DNA of 64,000 bases, from contig NW_002060946.1 in NCBI RefSeq assembly GCF_000150275.1, positions 7,484,829-7,548,828 on the forward strand. Direction: 5' to 3'. Each line of letters begins with the position of its first letter. The first letter of the stretch is position 1. This DNA comes from Trichoplax adhaerens. Lineage: Eukaryota; Placozoa; Uniplacotomia; Trichoplacea; Trichoplacidae. The notes beneath the pieces were generated by a model. The model worked only from the letters and a program-made list of their open reading frames with translations. It did no database searches and had not been told where the DNA came from. Positions 23,355 to 34,011 of this stretch are shown here, in pieces. The position numbers were made by a program, and so were the translations under genes.

Positions 23355-24690
23355 ATAAATGTTATTAAAAGGACACTACTTCATCACTTCAGCCATCAAT
23401 CGATTACTTGAAATTAAGCGTAGCAAAGGCGTTTACACCATACTTGATAGAGCTTACGCTTCGTTGAAATTTAAAATATCGATACTGAGCATCCGAAAAT
23501 TGTGATTGAAGTGATACTAGCACCTTACAGTTTTGGATATTAATAGAAGAGCAATGATATTTGAAGAATTACCCTTTTCACTTTACGGCAGAGTACCGCA
23601 TGGAACCCACTCAAGATGACACCGCCTGTACTCAAATTAATTACTCTGCTTTACTGAGTACCATGATGGCGTTCATTACCGTACTACCTGGTACTACAGT
23701 ATAACTAGAAATTTTCTCTTATTTGAATTCCCTGATACATCCAAATGATCCAATAAATCCAGCAGATGAACAGATGATCGGGTCTACTTTCTATCGTGCC
23801 ATTCCACACTTAATACAATTTACAAAACTGACAACAGATTCTTCTTTGCCAATCATGGAAATTGATTCGATTCTCGGGTGTGTCCTGGATAAATTATAAT
23901 ATATGATGAATTAATTTCTCTATTATTGTTAGACAATCTTTTGTAACGGATTGAGGATGCATAAATTGGCCCATAAAAGATTAAAATAAACTGTCAACTA
24001 CGGGTAAGTTGCATGCACAATTAAAATAAATTGGAGATTTATCTATTTCAAAGAGAACAACGCTTACTTCGCCACTTGACTGCAGCGCTTGACTAAAGAG
24101 TTGATAGCATAGAAATTTCATTCCAACAAACTTTACGACACCATTAAAACTAGATTATTTAATAGCTTTAGTGGATTATACTACACTTCAATGAGAAGCA
24201 CAGTACTGCAGTGCTTTACCATATACTCACGAAGAAAATCTCAATACAGTATAAGGCAATTTATTGACGGTAGTTAATTGGATCAATAACATCAAGTTTA
24301 CCGATAATATTAACTCTAGCGAATCTCTGATGATGTCATTTATTCACACTAAGATACGGGGTGTAGATTGGATTGGGATAAAGATCTTCACTTGGGAATT
24401 TGCATCTGATCGACCACTTATTCTAAAAAATTAGATTTTTTTAGGATGATAGTGTAGGGCATACCTAGATAGTGGCACGTACGCCTATAATACTAAGGTA
24501 AAAATGGCCAATAAACCACTTCCAAATGGAGCTCAACCCCCTAGCTACGCTCATACTGTAATAGATGAATAATCGATGAATGTACTTATGGCACAACCAC
24601 CTTTATCTGAAAAAGAGGTGCAGGAAGTTTCTCCAAGTACCTCTAGTACGGAAACAGTAAAGGAACAATTACCGCAGATGCTATAAAATA
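23355..24690 (+). repeat. Segmental duplication of the scramblase 5' region (copy at 31741-34200)
   Basis: Similarity starts near 23355 (GGACACTACTTCATCACTTC against GTACACTATTTCATCATTTC at 31755) and continues through GATATTTGAAGAATTACCCTTT (23549/32158) into the first exon of the scramblase. This copy lacks the TACAG minisatellite found at 33.3-33.7 kb. It also lacks about 260 bases present near 32837-33095. It stops inside the first exon, so the duplication carried the promoter region and the start of the gene only. Confidence 0.8.
24504..24690 (+). pseudogene. Truncated scramblase first exon (dead copy)
   Basis: The ATG at 24504 opens a frame that parallels the N-terminus of the scramblase at 34012: MANKPLPNG, PPSY, then a TAA at 24570. 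After the stop, the same frame still aligns (LSEKEVQEVSPS, then TVKEQLPQ). Similarity ends at about 24690, near the residue where the intact gene begins its Pro-Met repeat. None of the scramblase domain is present. This is a fragment carried by the segmental duplication and makes no functional protein. Confidence 0.9.
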
Positions 24691-24714
24691 ATTGTTTTTG
24701 TCTATATAGAATTT

Positions 24715-25160
24715 ATAAAAACGACTTTTATTACAAAGCTTAATGATAGTAGAGCAATAATTAATCAATTAGTGACATGAATCTAGACTATAGTATCTTG
24801 AGCTAAAAGAAGTAAAGTCTAGTGTACTCCAAGCTCATCCCTACACTTCTTAAATACATTTCATTTAACCTATTTACTCTACTGCCTACAGTCAGACTTG
24901 TATTATCAAACAGAGAACTGCTTAAAATATCATAACTCTCATGTTAATATCCAATACTGTATGGTGCTAGGCATATTCACGATTGCAGTACATCAAGTTG
25001 CATAGATTTATCTACCATATTTAGCAAGCTTGCTAATAGACATTAGTAATCAACAATTTCTAATATTGTAACTAACGATCATCTAATATTACATCATGAT
25101 AATATCTATTCTTAGAAGCCTCGCTAATCGTATATCATATGTATCTATTAATACAATCAA
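24715..25160 (-). repeat. Dispersed repeat family R, copy 3
   Basis: The minus strand matches the plus-strand copies at 14055 and 60335. Shared blocks include GAAATGTATTTAAGAAGTG and TTATTGCTCTAC, ending by TAATAAAAG near 24720. It lies upstream of the receptor at 25446 and has the same placement in the duplicate at 39125. Non-coding. Confidence 0.7.
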
Positions 25161-25445
25161 ATACCGGGTGTATCCCTGCAATTGGCTTTTAATTAAACAA
25201 TAACTATAAGGAGGATATGTACTGAGTAATTTTGATAGCTACAGGGGTTAATAAAGGTCACTTAAATATCTTGGATATTACAGATGTTAAAGAAAAGCAA
25301 ATTGACGATTTAAAGACAATACTGAAAGGTAATTGTCATTACTAAAATAAAAATAGCTCTAATTAAACTGTTTTGATGTAATCAATCGCTATATAGTAGA
25401 ACTGCATCTTTTGCCAAGTCACTTCTACAACCTAGCAGCAAGGAC

Positions 25446-26387
25446 ATGAATAATGATACTGATATTATTGATATGAGTATCCCGATGCAGTCGATTTCGA
25501 TTTTGGGTATAGTTGGTAACTTGGCTCTACTAAGTATTATTATTTTCTCTAAAAGATTAAAAGATTCATCGTATATTTTTGTCCTTAATATTTCCGTCTC
25601 GGATCTTATCACCGCTATTCAAGTGTTCATAATATTCTCGTTTTCTAATAGGAAGTCGCCACAGCTCCTTAATACTAATAACATTATTTGTAAAGTATTT
25701 TACACTATTTTTGCTACTTCCTATTTTGCTTCAACATTAAGTTTAACGTTAATAAGCTTATATAGATTAAAAATTGTGAGTGATCCTCATCGATTCAAGC
25801 ATACGTCGACGATTTATAAGCATAGCGGTAAATTTGCTATAACAGTATGGATTGTGGGTTTATTACTTGTATTTCCCATTTCGTTTGTATTGCACTTCTC
25901 CCCAATTAATGACAACTGTGACACATATTATCCGTATGGAAATTTTTTCAATAGTGTTTTCTTCACAAGTATATTAGTAATTGGTACTATTATCCCTGGA
26001 ACAATTATGATTGTAAATTATACTCGAATAGCGTTTATGATAAGAGCCCGAACATTTCCACTAATAAATAATACCGAACTAAGTAAAGCATCATGGAAAC
26101 GTTCTAAAAGTATTTTTAAAGTTCTAGCTGCATCTACGGCTTTATATATGTTACTTTCATGGCCATTTTTTACATCTTTAATGATATTATCTTTCGCTAA
26201 CGAAACTCAAGCTAATCTAGTTGAACGTAATCCTGATTTAGCGTATGTTGTGACATCCACTTTCACAGCTTCGAACATAGTATATGTTGTTAATCCATTT
26301 CTGTTCTTGATATTTGATAGAAATGTAAGATCTAGTATTCACAAAGTCTGGGTGCAATGTCTGCGTAAATTTACAAATCATGGCTGA
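25446..26387 (+). CDS. Class A (rhodopsin-like) GPCR, orphan, subfamily II
   Basis: Single-exon receptor of 313 residues with seven hydrophobic helices. Seen: Gly-Asn in TM1 (24-25); Ser-Asp in TM2 (D53); C82 in TM3 and C158 in extracellular loop 2 as the likely disulphide; S-L-Y-R107-L in place of DRY; Trp135 in TM4; TM6 LYMLLSWPFF; and TM7 VNPFLFLIFDRN. Loop 2 keeps the cluster signature YYPYGNFFN. It is the close paralogue of 39871, about four residues in five identical by eye, produced by the 24.7/39.1 kb segmental duplication. The start matches the second methionine of that paralogue. Ligand and coupling unknown. Confidence 0.93.
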   Translation: MNNDTDIIDMSIPMQSISILGIVGNLALLSIIIFSKRLKDSSYIFVLNISVSDLITAIQVFIIFSFSNRKSPQLLNTNNIICKVFYTIFATSYFASTLSLTLISLYRLKIVSDPHRFKHTSTIYKHSGKFAITVWIVGLLLVFPISFVLHFSPINDNCDTYYPYGNFFNSVFFTSILVIGTIIPGTIMIVNYTRIAFMIRARTFPLINNTELSKASWKRSKSIFKVLAASTALYMLLSWPFFTSLMILSFANETQANLVERNPDLAYVVTSTFTASNIVYVVNPFLFLIFDRNVRSSIHKVWVQCLRKFTNHG

Positions 26388-29300
26388 TAAGATTATCAGA
26401 GATAAAGATAATATGATGTGTAATTTTATCATGAAATTTAAAATTTTAGAAATAGTTTTTCTTTAAACTTTGCGATAAATTTCTTGTTTGAGGAAATGAA
26501 TGTGGATTCGTACTTGTTAAATACATAAAACGAATATACATAAATATTGTTAATTTTAAAATAGCCTAAACTTGTTTGATCCAATTGATATATATTAGCT
26601 TAAAGATTTTAACTTTATTTCTAGTATTCTTGTATAAGCATGTTTAAAATTTAGAGATTGTTTTACCTTAATGAATTGTGAAATTTAGGGGAATGCAAGA
26701 ACTGAACGTAAAGTTTAATCAATCCACAGAGTTTATACCCGGTACTTATAACAACCATTGGCTACTTTCTGTACGATGGAATGTGTACAAGACAATTTAA
26801 TAGTGCAAACAGACCGGCGTAATTGCCTAGCTCAAGGAAATAGAATCAGAAAATAAAGAAATCTGATGAAATAAACCTTTAATTCGTTTTCTTTGCATTA
26901 AAAATTGTTAAAAGGATATGGCGTAGACGTTACTTAGTTCAAGCATGCTGTATTAATTATAGATCATTGTAGCACATAATATAAATTAAGGTAAAACAAA
27001 TTTCTTTCGGTTTCACAAAAATATTTCTTCCTGATTCAAAATTATAGATCTGTAACTCAAAACTAGCAAAGTCAGGCATCAGTTACTGTATAGTCTCTTA
27101 CGTATATAAATATGAATTACGTCATTACTGCAGCAATTAGAAGATTGTCTAAATCGCTAAATTATTAATATTAGTTACGTTAAGTTAAAATAGCAGATGG
27201 ATTGACTGCTATTCGGTAATATTATGACCTCATTGGAAATCTCTGGCTATTAGCACACTGTAAAATGACTGTACATGTGTAATTTACTTTGTTTCAATAA
27301 TATTATTTGTTACAAGTATAATAGATAAGAATCTAATGTGACTCATATTTAAAATTTCTATAAGAAGTTAAAAGTTTTAATATCTTTATTATATATCAAT
27401 TTCCTTTATAACCATTTCTATTATGCTTTTAAATCATGTGCTATGTCAAAATTGATCTTATAAAATACCAGAGTAATGTTGGTAGCAAGACAAAAAATCT
27501 ATTAGAACTAATAGGCATAATGAGTCATGCGGGAATAACTGAGGTATCGAGATCTTTCAAACTGTATTCATTTTATGAAGATCAAGTGACCTAAAATTAC
27601 TCTAGTTACTGCATATGATAACATATGAATTTCTTAACATTGTGCAACTCTAATTGATTACCGATGGTACATGCAATGTAAATATTCGTTCTGTTTTATT
27701 TCAATGGTGCAATATCGAACTAGTGAAGAAGTCTAGTGATGATTCTCTATAGCTTCCTTCAGATTTCATGATAATGAAGATACGACTATGTGAATCCGTA
27801 ATTATGATAACAATTAGTCTATCTTGCAGTTCTAAGCTCCTTCAAAGTGTCTACGTCTTATTAAAAGTTAATCCAAGAATTTTAGTCTGTTTTTCGTAAC
27901 GAGAAATGTATTAGTGTATTAAAGAGTACAGAGCATACTACTAATTTAACTTGATAGAGAAACCATTTATTTAGTTGTAGCATCAATTCTGCGCAAATCA
28001 CAGTTTCACCTCTGAATGAGAGAAAGTATTATATTACGTCTAAATGTAATAGCGCAGTAATTAACAAGGTCTTTACTAATTGTTTCATTTCTATATATTA
28101 AAAAATGATATTCAAAACTAGGATAAAATTTAATATACCACATACTTACGTAGATTTTATTTTTGTACCTTATATTTCAATAATAAAAATTTAGTACTCG
28201 TACATGTTCATGCCTTGTATTTTCCTCGGTATTCAGACGGTTATAAAACACTAATGTCACTTTCCATTTTGATTTGTAAGCTACCCATTATCGCGATCAA
28301 TATAGTGATAAAAGAATGTGAAGAAGTGAATTTATACTATAACCTATGCCAATTTAGTAAATTATCCTTCTTACCAACTAGTAATTCGAACTACTGCAGA
28401 CTTCAAACGCTTGATTCTGTAATGAAGTATGGTATTTCCGCTTTTCCAGTTTATGAATCTAACTGTTATCCCCATACAAATAAGTTTGTGCACCATGTGC
28501 ACAGTTTTTTGTTGGCTAGTAAACCTTATGGCAAATAGATCTCTCAAAATTGGCTATATTTGAGTTTATAGCAAAAGTGAAATTAATTTTCTTTTACTCT
28601 AATTATATTTAGCAAAATGGACATCAGACCAGGCTATCACCCAATGTTATTAATATTTAAAGAGATAAGTATTCTAGTATAGCATCTTACCCCGGAAAAA
28701 TTTTCACTGCTGAATTCATAAACTTTTTAAATTGGCATCGAGCCATTATTAAGTATGTAGCTCTCAATACTGTCTTAATACAAACCATAATTATTAACAT
28801 AATAGCTTTTGAAGATTTGCCCTTTGTTACTATGTATCATACTGTGCTGTAGTATGCGTTCAAATTTCTTTTTAAACAAATATTTCAAGTATTTTATATC
28901 CTTTACGAGACAGCATACAAAATTTCTTATAAACTTAGGAAATAAAGGCTACGCAAATAGTTAAAGCTGCATTCAACTGTACAGTATAGTACGCGTGCAT
29001 TTAATTAACTAGAGCTACTGTAATTATAATTGATAAAAAAACACCTGATCATTAAGAAAGCAATCACATGTTTTCCTAGGCTCTAATTATCGTTGTAAAC
29101 TGTAATAATGTTTATAATTAAAATCGATGTCTATAGTAAGGCCTGATTATATTATTATGAAAAGTAGGACCAGATCAGCTTGCACTGTGCGGATATTTAA
29201 AACTAAAATATTCTATAGCTATATTGCAGAACCATCAGCTGTACAACCAAGCGATCAGATATCTCGTTTACGAAATTAAAACTTTTTCGACGTCTTTATT

Positions 29301-29737
29301 GCTTTCCTAGTAAAATATTTTCACTTCGACTCTAGAACGTTTACTGTAGAATCTTTAAATCATCTTCATCTTCTAGAATTTACATAAACAAGCAATCACA
29401 ATGCAGTGCTTCATTTGACATGATTTCGAATGTTATTAGTACAATTTATGTGTGAGCATCTTAAAAGAAAAATTATATAATGTAAAGGAAAACTGGCCAC
29501 GTGTAAACCTGCTTAAAAAAATTTTGCGTTCAGACTCTTTCCTGATTTATTATGTAGCAGGATACATAGTTAAGTTATTTTCGCATAGTTGCTAGCAGCC
29601 ATTTCCTTAGTTATTATCTCCATGGAATCATTATTCTAATTAATTACCCGTTCAATCGGAAACTTATAAACGGCTACGCAATAATTGTGTTAGCCTGATG
29701 CTATAGCACGAACGAACTATTCCAGCTTTTAATAAGC
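26388..29737. other. Intergenic part of duplicated block
   Basis: Conserved at DNA level with 40.8-45.1 kb but without a shared open frame. A 107-codon frame at 28215 is broken by a stop in the other copy, so it is probably not a gene. No RNA gene seen. Confidence 0.5.
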
Positions 29738-29869
29738 CTAAAGTTTACAATCATTGACGTATCTTGAGTTGCCAATTACAAGATGAGTTGGAATTATGAA
29801 TATAATATTATTCAGATAGACAGAAATTAAGGTCTATTTAAGTTGTTTATTTAATGGTGAATTTTGTTT

Positions 29870-30065
29870 AAGAGTAATGGATATTGCAATCATTCGAAAT
29901 TGAAGAACACTAAGCATTGCTAAACTTTCATACGATGTGCAACAAATAGCTTGATACCGTTTTTAGTGCAAATTATATCTCTTTACAGACTCTTTCGCCA
30001 ATGTATGCTGCAAATATGTAGGCACCTTGATCACGGGCTGTGGAGCATTAATTATCAGTACCCCA
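29870..30065 (-). pseudogene. Decayed GPCR fragment, duplicate of the 2.5 kb relic
   Basis: Minus-strand sequence parallels 2536-2730, including TTTAGCAATGCTTAGTGTTC (TM3, Leu-Ala-Met-Leu-Ser-Val). The upstream frame is interrupted by further changes. It was already dead before the block was duplicated, because both copies share the degraded residues. No function expected. Confidence 0.65.
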
Positions 30066-31111
30066 ACTTTTAGTACTATCATCCACAAATATATGTAGTA
30101 CATTTTGGCGAAATTGATAGACTATTTTATTGAACAATTGGGTAATTATAATCCAAATCCGACGCGATGTAGGACTGATTTACTTTACCGCAGCATATGA
30201 GTACGAATCGTAATACTTGATAATGTTCAAAATATAAATTCTTAGGATTTGAATCTGTACTGATGAATGGTGTTGTGCTTAGATCGAGAGTATATTGTTT
30301 ACTTATTTAATAATGGAAATATAATGATTACTAAACTGATCCCTATTATATTTGATAGGTGCATAAGATACTGTATACCTATATCGTTTTTCGTAAGTTC
30401 TGTTAACAAACAGTTTTCTACGTTATTTACTTGACCATTACGACTTCATTTACGGCCATTATATCATTTGAGCTTAGTTTTCTATTTCTGCAATATCATT
30501 TACGCTAGGGTCTGTGAGTTTTCTGACGTTCTTCTTGGAACCAATAGCTAATTGATATTGTATTCGCAGCAATTTGAGCAGTTTTTTTTTTAATTCTTGA
30601 GCTTTCGAGTTTATTAATTAATCAGCATCGGTAGCAATATTTGTTTACTCACTAGTTCTGAAACCTCCACCTTTTAAGTTATATTTTAGGTATAGCTAAT
30701 ACAATACCAGCCTTAATAATATTATTGTATATAACTAGAAATATAGCTATAAGTTTTATGGAAGTTTGTTGATCTTAGACTTAAAGGTTCGAAAAAATGT
30801 GAACATAATATCTGTAAAGTTTAGCATGATTTTCAAAAAGTATCTTTGTAAATTACTAGGAAATTTATTTATAGATTTTGCAATAAGTATAGTTTTTCTT
30901 ATTTTACAACCCAAAGATGCTTTAATAAGTCATACTTTAATTAACCACTACTCCTATTGGGTTATCTTTATCAATCACTCCACGTAAAACTGCTGATCTT
31001 ACTAACTACGCTGAAATTAGCTAAAATAGTATTCCAAATATTCTATCAAGTGTAGTAAACCTAATTTTCACGAAATAATAATCTTAGTCACGATGAAATT
31101 TAATAACAGCT

Positions 31112-31646
31112 TGTCACACGCCACTAGTGACAAAGTAGTCTACACACGCCAATCCTTGCGGAGAACGCCACTTACTAACTTAAAGAGGCGAGATTAGCTA
31201 TATCACCAGCTAATTCAGTTCCAACAACCGAATACTATGGTATAATTATAGCGTCACAGATGATGTAGACGAGATAGTCAGAGATTTACTATCATTTATT
31301 ACTGAAGGAATCTTGGCACCCAAGATTATAGTCTTCACAATTAAATATCAATTGAAAACTAGTTGACTATCTAACCGACTAACGAACTAAAAAGGAATCT
31401 TCAGGCATCAGCCTTTTATAGTCTCGTCAGAAACTCCTGGTGCATATAATATAAAAGTATCCTTTTAAAGTTATAGGAATTATTATGAATATTGTCACTA
31501 AAGACTTCATATAAGTGCATTATCATATTAATCAAAGATTAAACAAGTTATATGAAGAAATGACAATTAATAAAACGTCAATCCACACAAGCAATATTTA
31601 ATATTACTCAATAATTATAATTAGGACGAGCTTACGCATCGTAACA
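31112..31646 (-). mobile_element. Solo-LTR-like element, family D (535 bp, perfect TSD)
   Basis: Plus-strand ends are TGTCAC and GTAACA. Perfect 5-bp duplications CAGCT flank it (31107-31111 and 31647-31651). The paralogous segment at about 3.81 kb lacks it. Read on the minus strand, it begins TG, then a perfect small hairpin TTACG-ATG-CGTAA, carries a TATA-like ACTATAAAAGG and a downstream AGTAATAAATG, and ends GTGACA. These are features of a solitary LTR. There is no internal coding region. Confidence 0.85.
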
Positions 31647-33352
31647 CAGCTTCATGGTATGATTGTTGAATAGTTTAGTGATAGTTAACGACTAGTGGAG
31701 AGGCTTTGCAGTGGAGTAGCTTGAGCTCGAGGTTGTTCTAATTTAAAAGTACACTATTTCATCATTTCAGCTATCAATCAATCACGTAAATTAAACATAG
31801 CAGGCTATTTTACGTCCTAGTACCATTGTACTTCTTGTTCCTACTTTAGTTAGCTGAAATCACTTCAGGACTGCCTGACAATTTCATCAGTGTTCTACTG
31901 CATTTCAAGTCCTGCCAAGACACATGACTATTAGGCTAGCTGTTAATAATGCAATTGTATCCTTTTTTACTACCTCGTATACGGTGCTGTATTTATGCAT
32001 TACCATACTGCAAAAGTGGCGACATTTAGTCGTACTGTATGTCATGCTTGATGGAGCTTACAATTGATTAAAATTCAAAATATCGATACTAAGCAACCGA
32101 AAGTAGCGAATGAAGTATTGCTACCACCTCAGGGTATTGGATATTAAAAGAGAAGTGATATTTGAAGAATTACCCTTTCTACTTTACAGCAGAGTACTAC
32201 ATGAAACCCCTCAAGTTGGCTGCCGCTCATACTCAAATTAATTAATCTGTTTTACTGAATACCATAATGGCGTTGATGACCGTACCATCAGATACTACCA
32301 GGGGTTTCCTGATAAAAAATAATTTCTCAATAATGAAAGGAAGAGATGTCTTTCTTTCATTTTTATAGATCGATTTTTTTCCATTTTTTGAAGAATCGCT
32401 GTTCTCGAAAAGTTTCTGGTACCCTTCTGATACAAATACTTTGTCTAATGGTAGAAGTTCTTGATACTATACAATGTAAGTACAGTACAGTACATCCAAA
32501 TTATCCAATAAGCGCGGCAGACGAACGGGTTTATTTGCTCTCCCGTGATTCCCCTGCACAACCATGTGTTACAACAGACAACAGATTCTTTATTGTCGCT
32601 GATGGAAATTGATTCAATTCTTGGGTGTGTCCGGGATAAATTAATTATTTTATATCATGAATTATTGATTCTATTACAGTATTGTTAGACGACATTTTAG
32701 TAACTGATTGAGGATGCGTAAATATACACTAGAAGATGAAAATAAACTGTCAACTAAACGCATGCATCACCTCCATTCTACGGTGAGAAACAAATTATAC
32801 TGTAGATCGATCTATTTCGAATAGAACAAGGCTTGCTTGGTATAAACGAAGTATCTTATCCGAGTAAGGATTTGAGTAATAGCGTTTATTTAGAGTCTAT
32901 ATTGAGTAATAGATAGTCTAGAATGTTATGGATCTGCGGATTCAGGACTTCTTTTAGAAAACTAGCGAATTTTCTTATATACTCTACTTTTTGACATGGC
33001 AAGGATCGTCAACAATAACAATCGTAGCCGATGTTGATTGTAGAAGGCTAGCGAACCTATCTCCAAGTCTAATAACACTAAGCTACTACTTTACACTTCG
33101 CTACTTGACTAAAAAGTTAATAGCATGGAAATTGCATTGCAGTGATCTTTACAATACCTTTGAACTGGATATCTATCTATATCTATACTATATGTTAAAA
33201 TTTGACTGTCCGCTTTTTGCACGTTAGTGACTCATTAAAATTACATTATCCAATAGCTTTAGTTCTAGCTACTTCAATTCAATATGAACCACCACTACTA
33301 ACAGTACCACCAGTGCCTTGCAAAATAGGATTGTACTGTAAATCGAGCATCG

Positions 33353-33360
33353 TGACGTCA
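33353..33360. promoter_or_regulatory. CRE-like octamer TGACGTCA
   Basis: Perfect palindromic cAMP-response element core within the minisatellite spacer, followed by TCGTCAC. Known as a CREB/ATF binding site. That it works here is inference from position upstream of the scramblase gene. Confidence 0.4.
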
Positions 33361-33677
33361 TCGTCACAAGGTAGCTGGTAGCGGATTACACTGTACAGTG
33401 TACAGTAGTACTGTATACTGTACACTGTACGGTGGTGCTCTAGCGACTTCAATTCTACAGTACAGTACTGTACAGTACAGTACAGTGTACAGTACAGTAC
33501 TGTAATGTACAGTACTGTATAAGAACCACCAGTGCCTTCCAAAATAGGATTGTAAATAGAGCATCGTGACGTCGTACAGTACTGTACAGTACAGTGTACA
33601 GTATACAGTACAGTACTGTACTGTACTGTATAAGAACCACCAGTGCCTTCCAAAATAGGATTGTAAATAGAGCATCG

Positions 33678-33685
33678 TGACGTCA
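33678..33685. promoter_or_regulatory. CRE-like octamer TGACGTCA, second copy
   Basis: Second perfect octamer in the last spacer unit, about 330 bases before the scramblase start codon. The middle unit has TGACGTCG instead. Confidence 0.4.
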
Positions 33686-34011
33686 TCGTCACAAGGTAAA
33701 TGGATTATACATTATAGTATACGGTGGTGCTCTATCTCGATCAGATGAAATAGAGAAGAATACTGGCGAAGAAAGGCAAAGCAACTTGGTAACGGTCGTT
33801 TATTGAATCAACAGCATCAACTTGACCGATAATATTAACTCGAGTAAATCTCTAAAACAATATCATTTCATCACAGTTAGAAACGGGACGTAAATTGGAT
33901 TAGAATAAAGATCTTGAGTTGGGACTTTGCATCCGATCGACCAATTGTTTTAGTCAATAGATTATCTTTTAGGCAGTTACTGGCAACGACGCCCATAATA
34001 ATAAGGCAGAA

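Larger units (their letters stand above)
24700..29737 (+). repeat. Segmental duplication block (copy at 39110-45093)
   Basis: Nearly collinear similarity covers a family R repeat, the receptor (25446 against 39871), and about 3.3 kb downstream, ending at TTTAATAAGCCTA (29730) against TTATAATAAGCCTA (45080). The 39-45 kb copy is longer because it carries insertions at 42419-42970 and 44075-44509 plus a few short ones. This copy shows the empty sites, which makes the pair a natural comparison for insertion structure. Confidence 0.85.
29743..31740 (+). repeat. Segmental duplication block (copy at 2409-3895)
   Basis: Direct copy of 2.4-3.9 kb, joined without a gap to the duplicated block ending at 29737 and to the one starting at 31741. 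The window here is therefore a mosaic of three separately shared segments. Carries an LTR-like insertion (31112-31646) absent from the other copy. Confidence 0.8.
33285..33690. repeat. Compound minisatellite: TACAG/CTGTA palindromic tracts with about 110-bp higher-order unit
   Basis: Runs built from GTACAGTACTGTAC alternate with a conserved spacer (GAACCACCAGTGCCTTCCAA, then AGGATTGTAAATAGAGCAT and CGTGACGTC). The spacer appears three times, near 33285-33365, 33525-33575 and 33635-33690. The tracts are self-complementary and could form long hairpins. Frames crossing it translate only the repeat. It is absent from the paralogous segment at 24.2 kb, so it expanded after that duplication. It lies about 0.3-0.7 kb upstream of the scramblase ATG. 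Confidence 0.85.

Noticed and set aside
28215-28538. 107-codon open frame, the longest in the non-receptor part of the duplicated block
   Set aside because: The paralogous sequence at about 42.98-43.26 kb has stops in the matching frame, and the product has no transmembrane pattern or known motif.
30766-30987. 73-codon open frame
   Set aside because: The duplicate at about 3.44-3.66 kb has stops in the corresponding frame, so it is not conserved as coding.
32346-32612. 88-codon open frame upstream of the scramblase gene
   Set aside because: The paralogous segment at about 23.7-23.9 kb does not preserve the frame, and no splice link to the scramblase was found.
33279-33692. Long minus-strand open frames rich in Tyr, Cys, Thr and Val
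   Set aside because: They merely translate the TACAG/CTGTA minisatellite.
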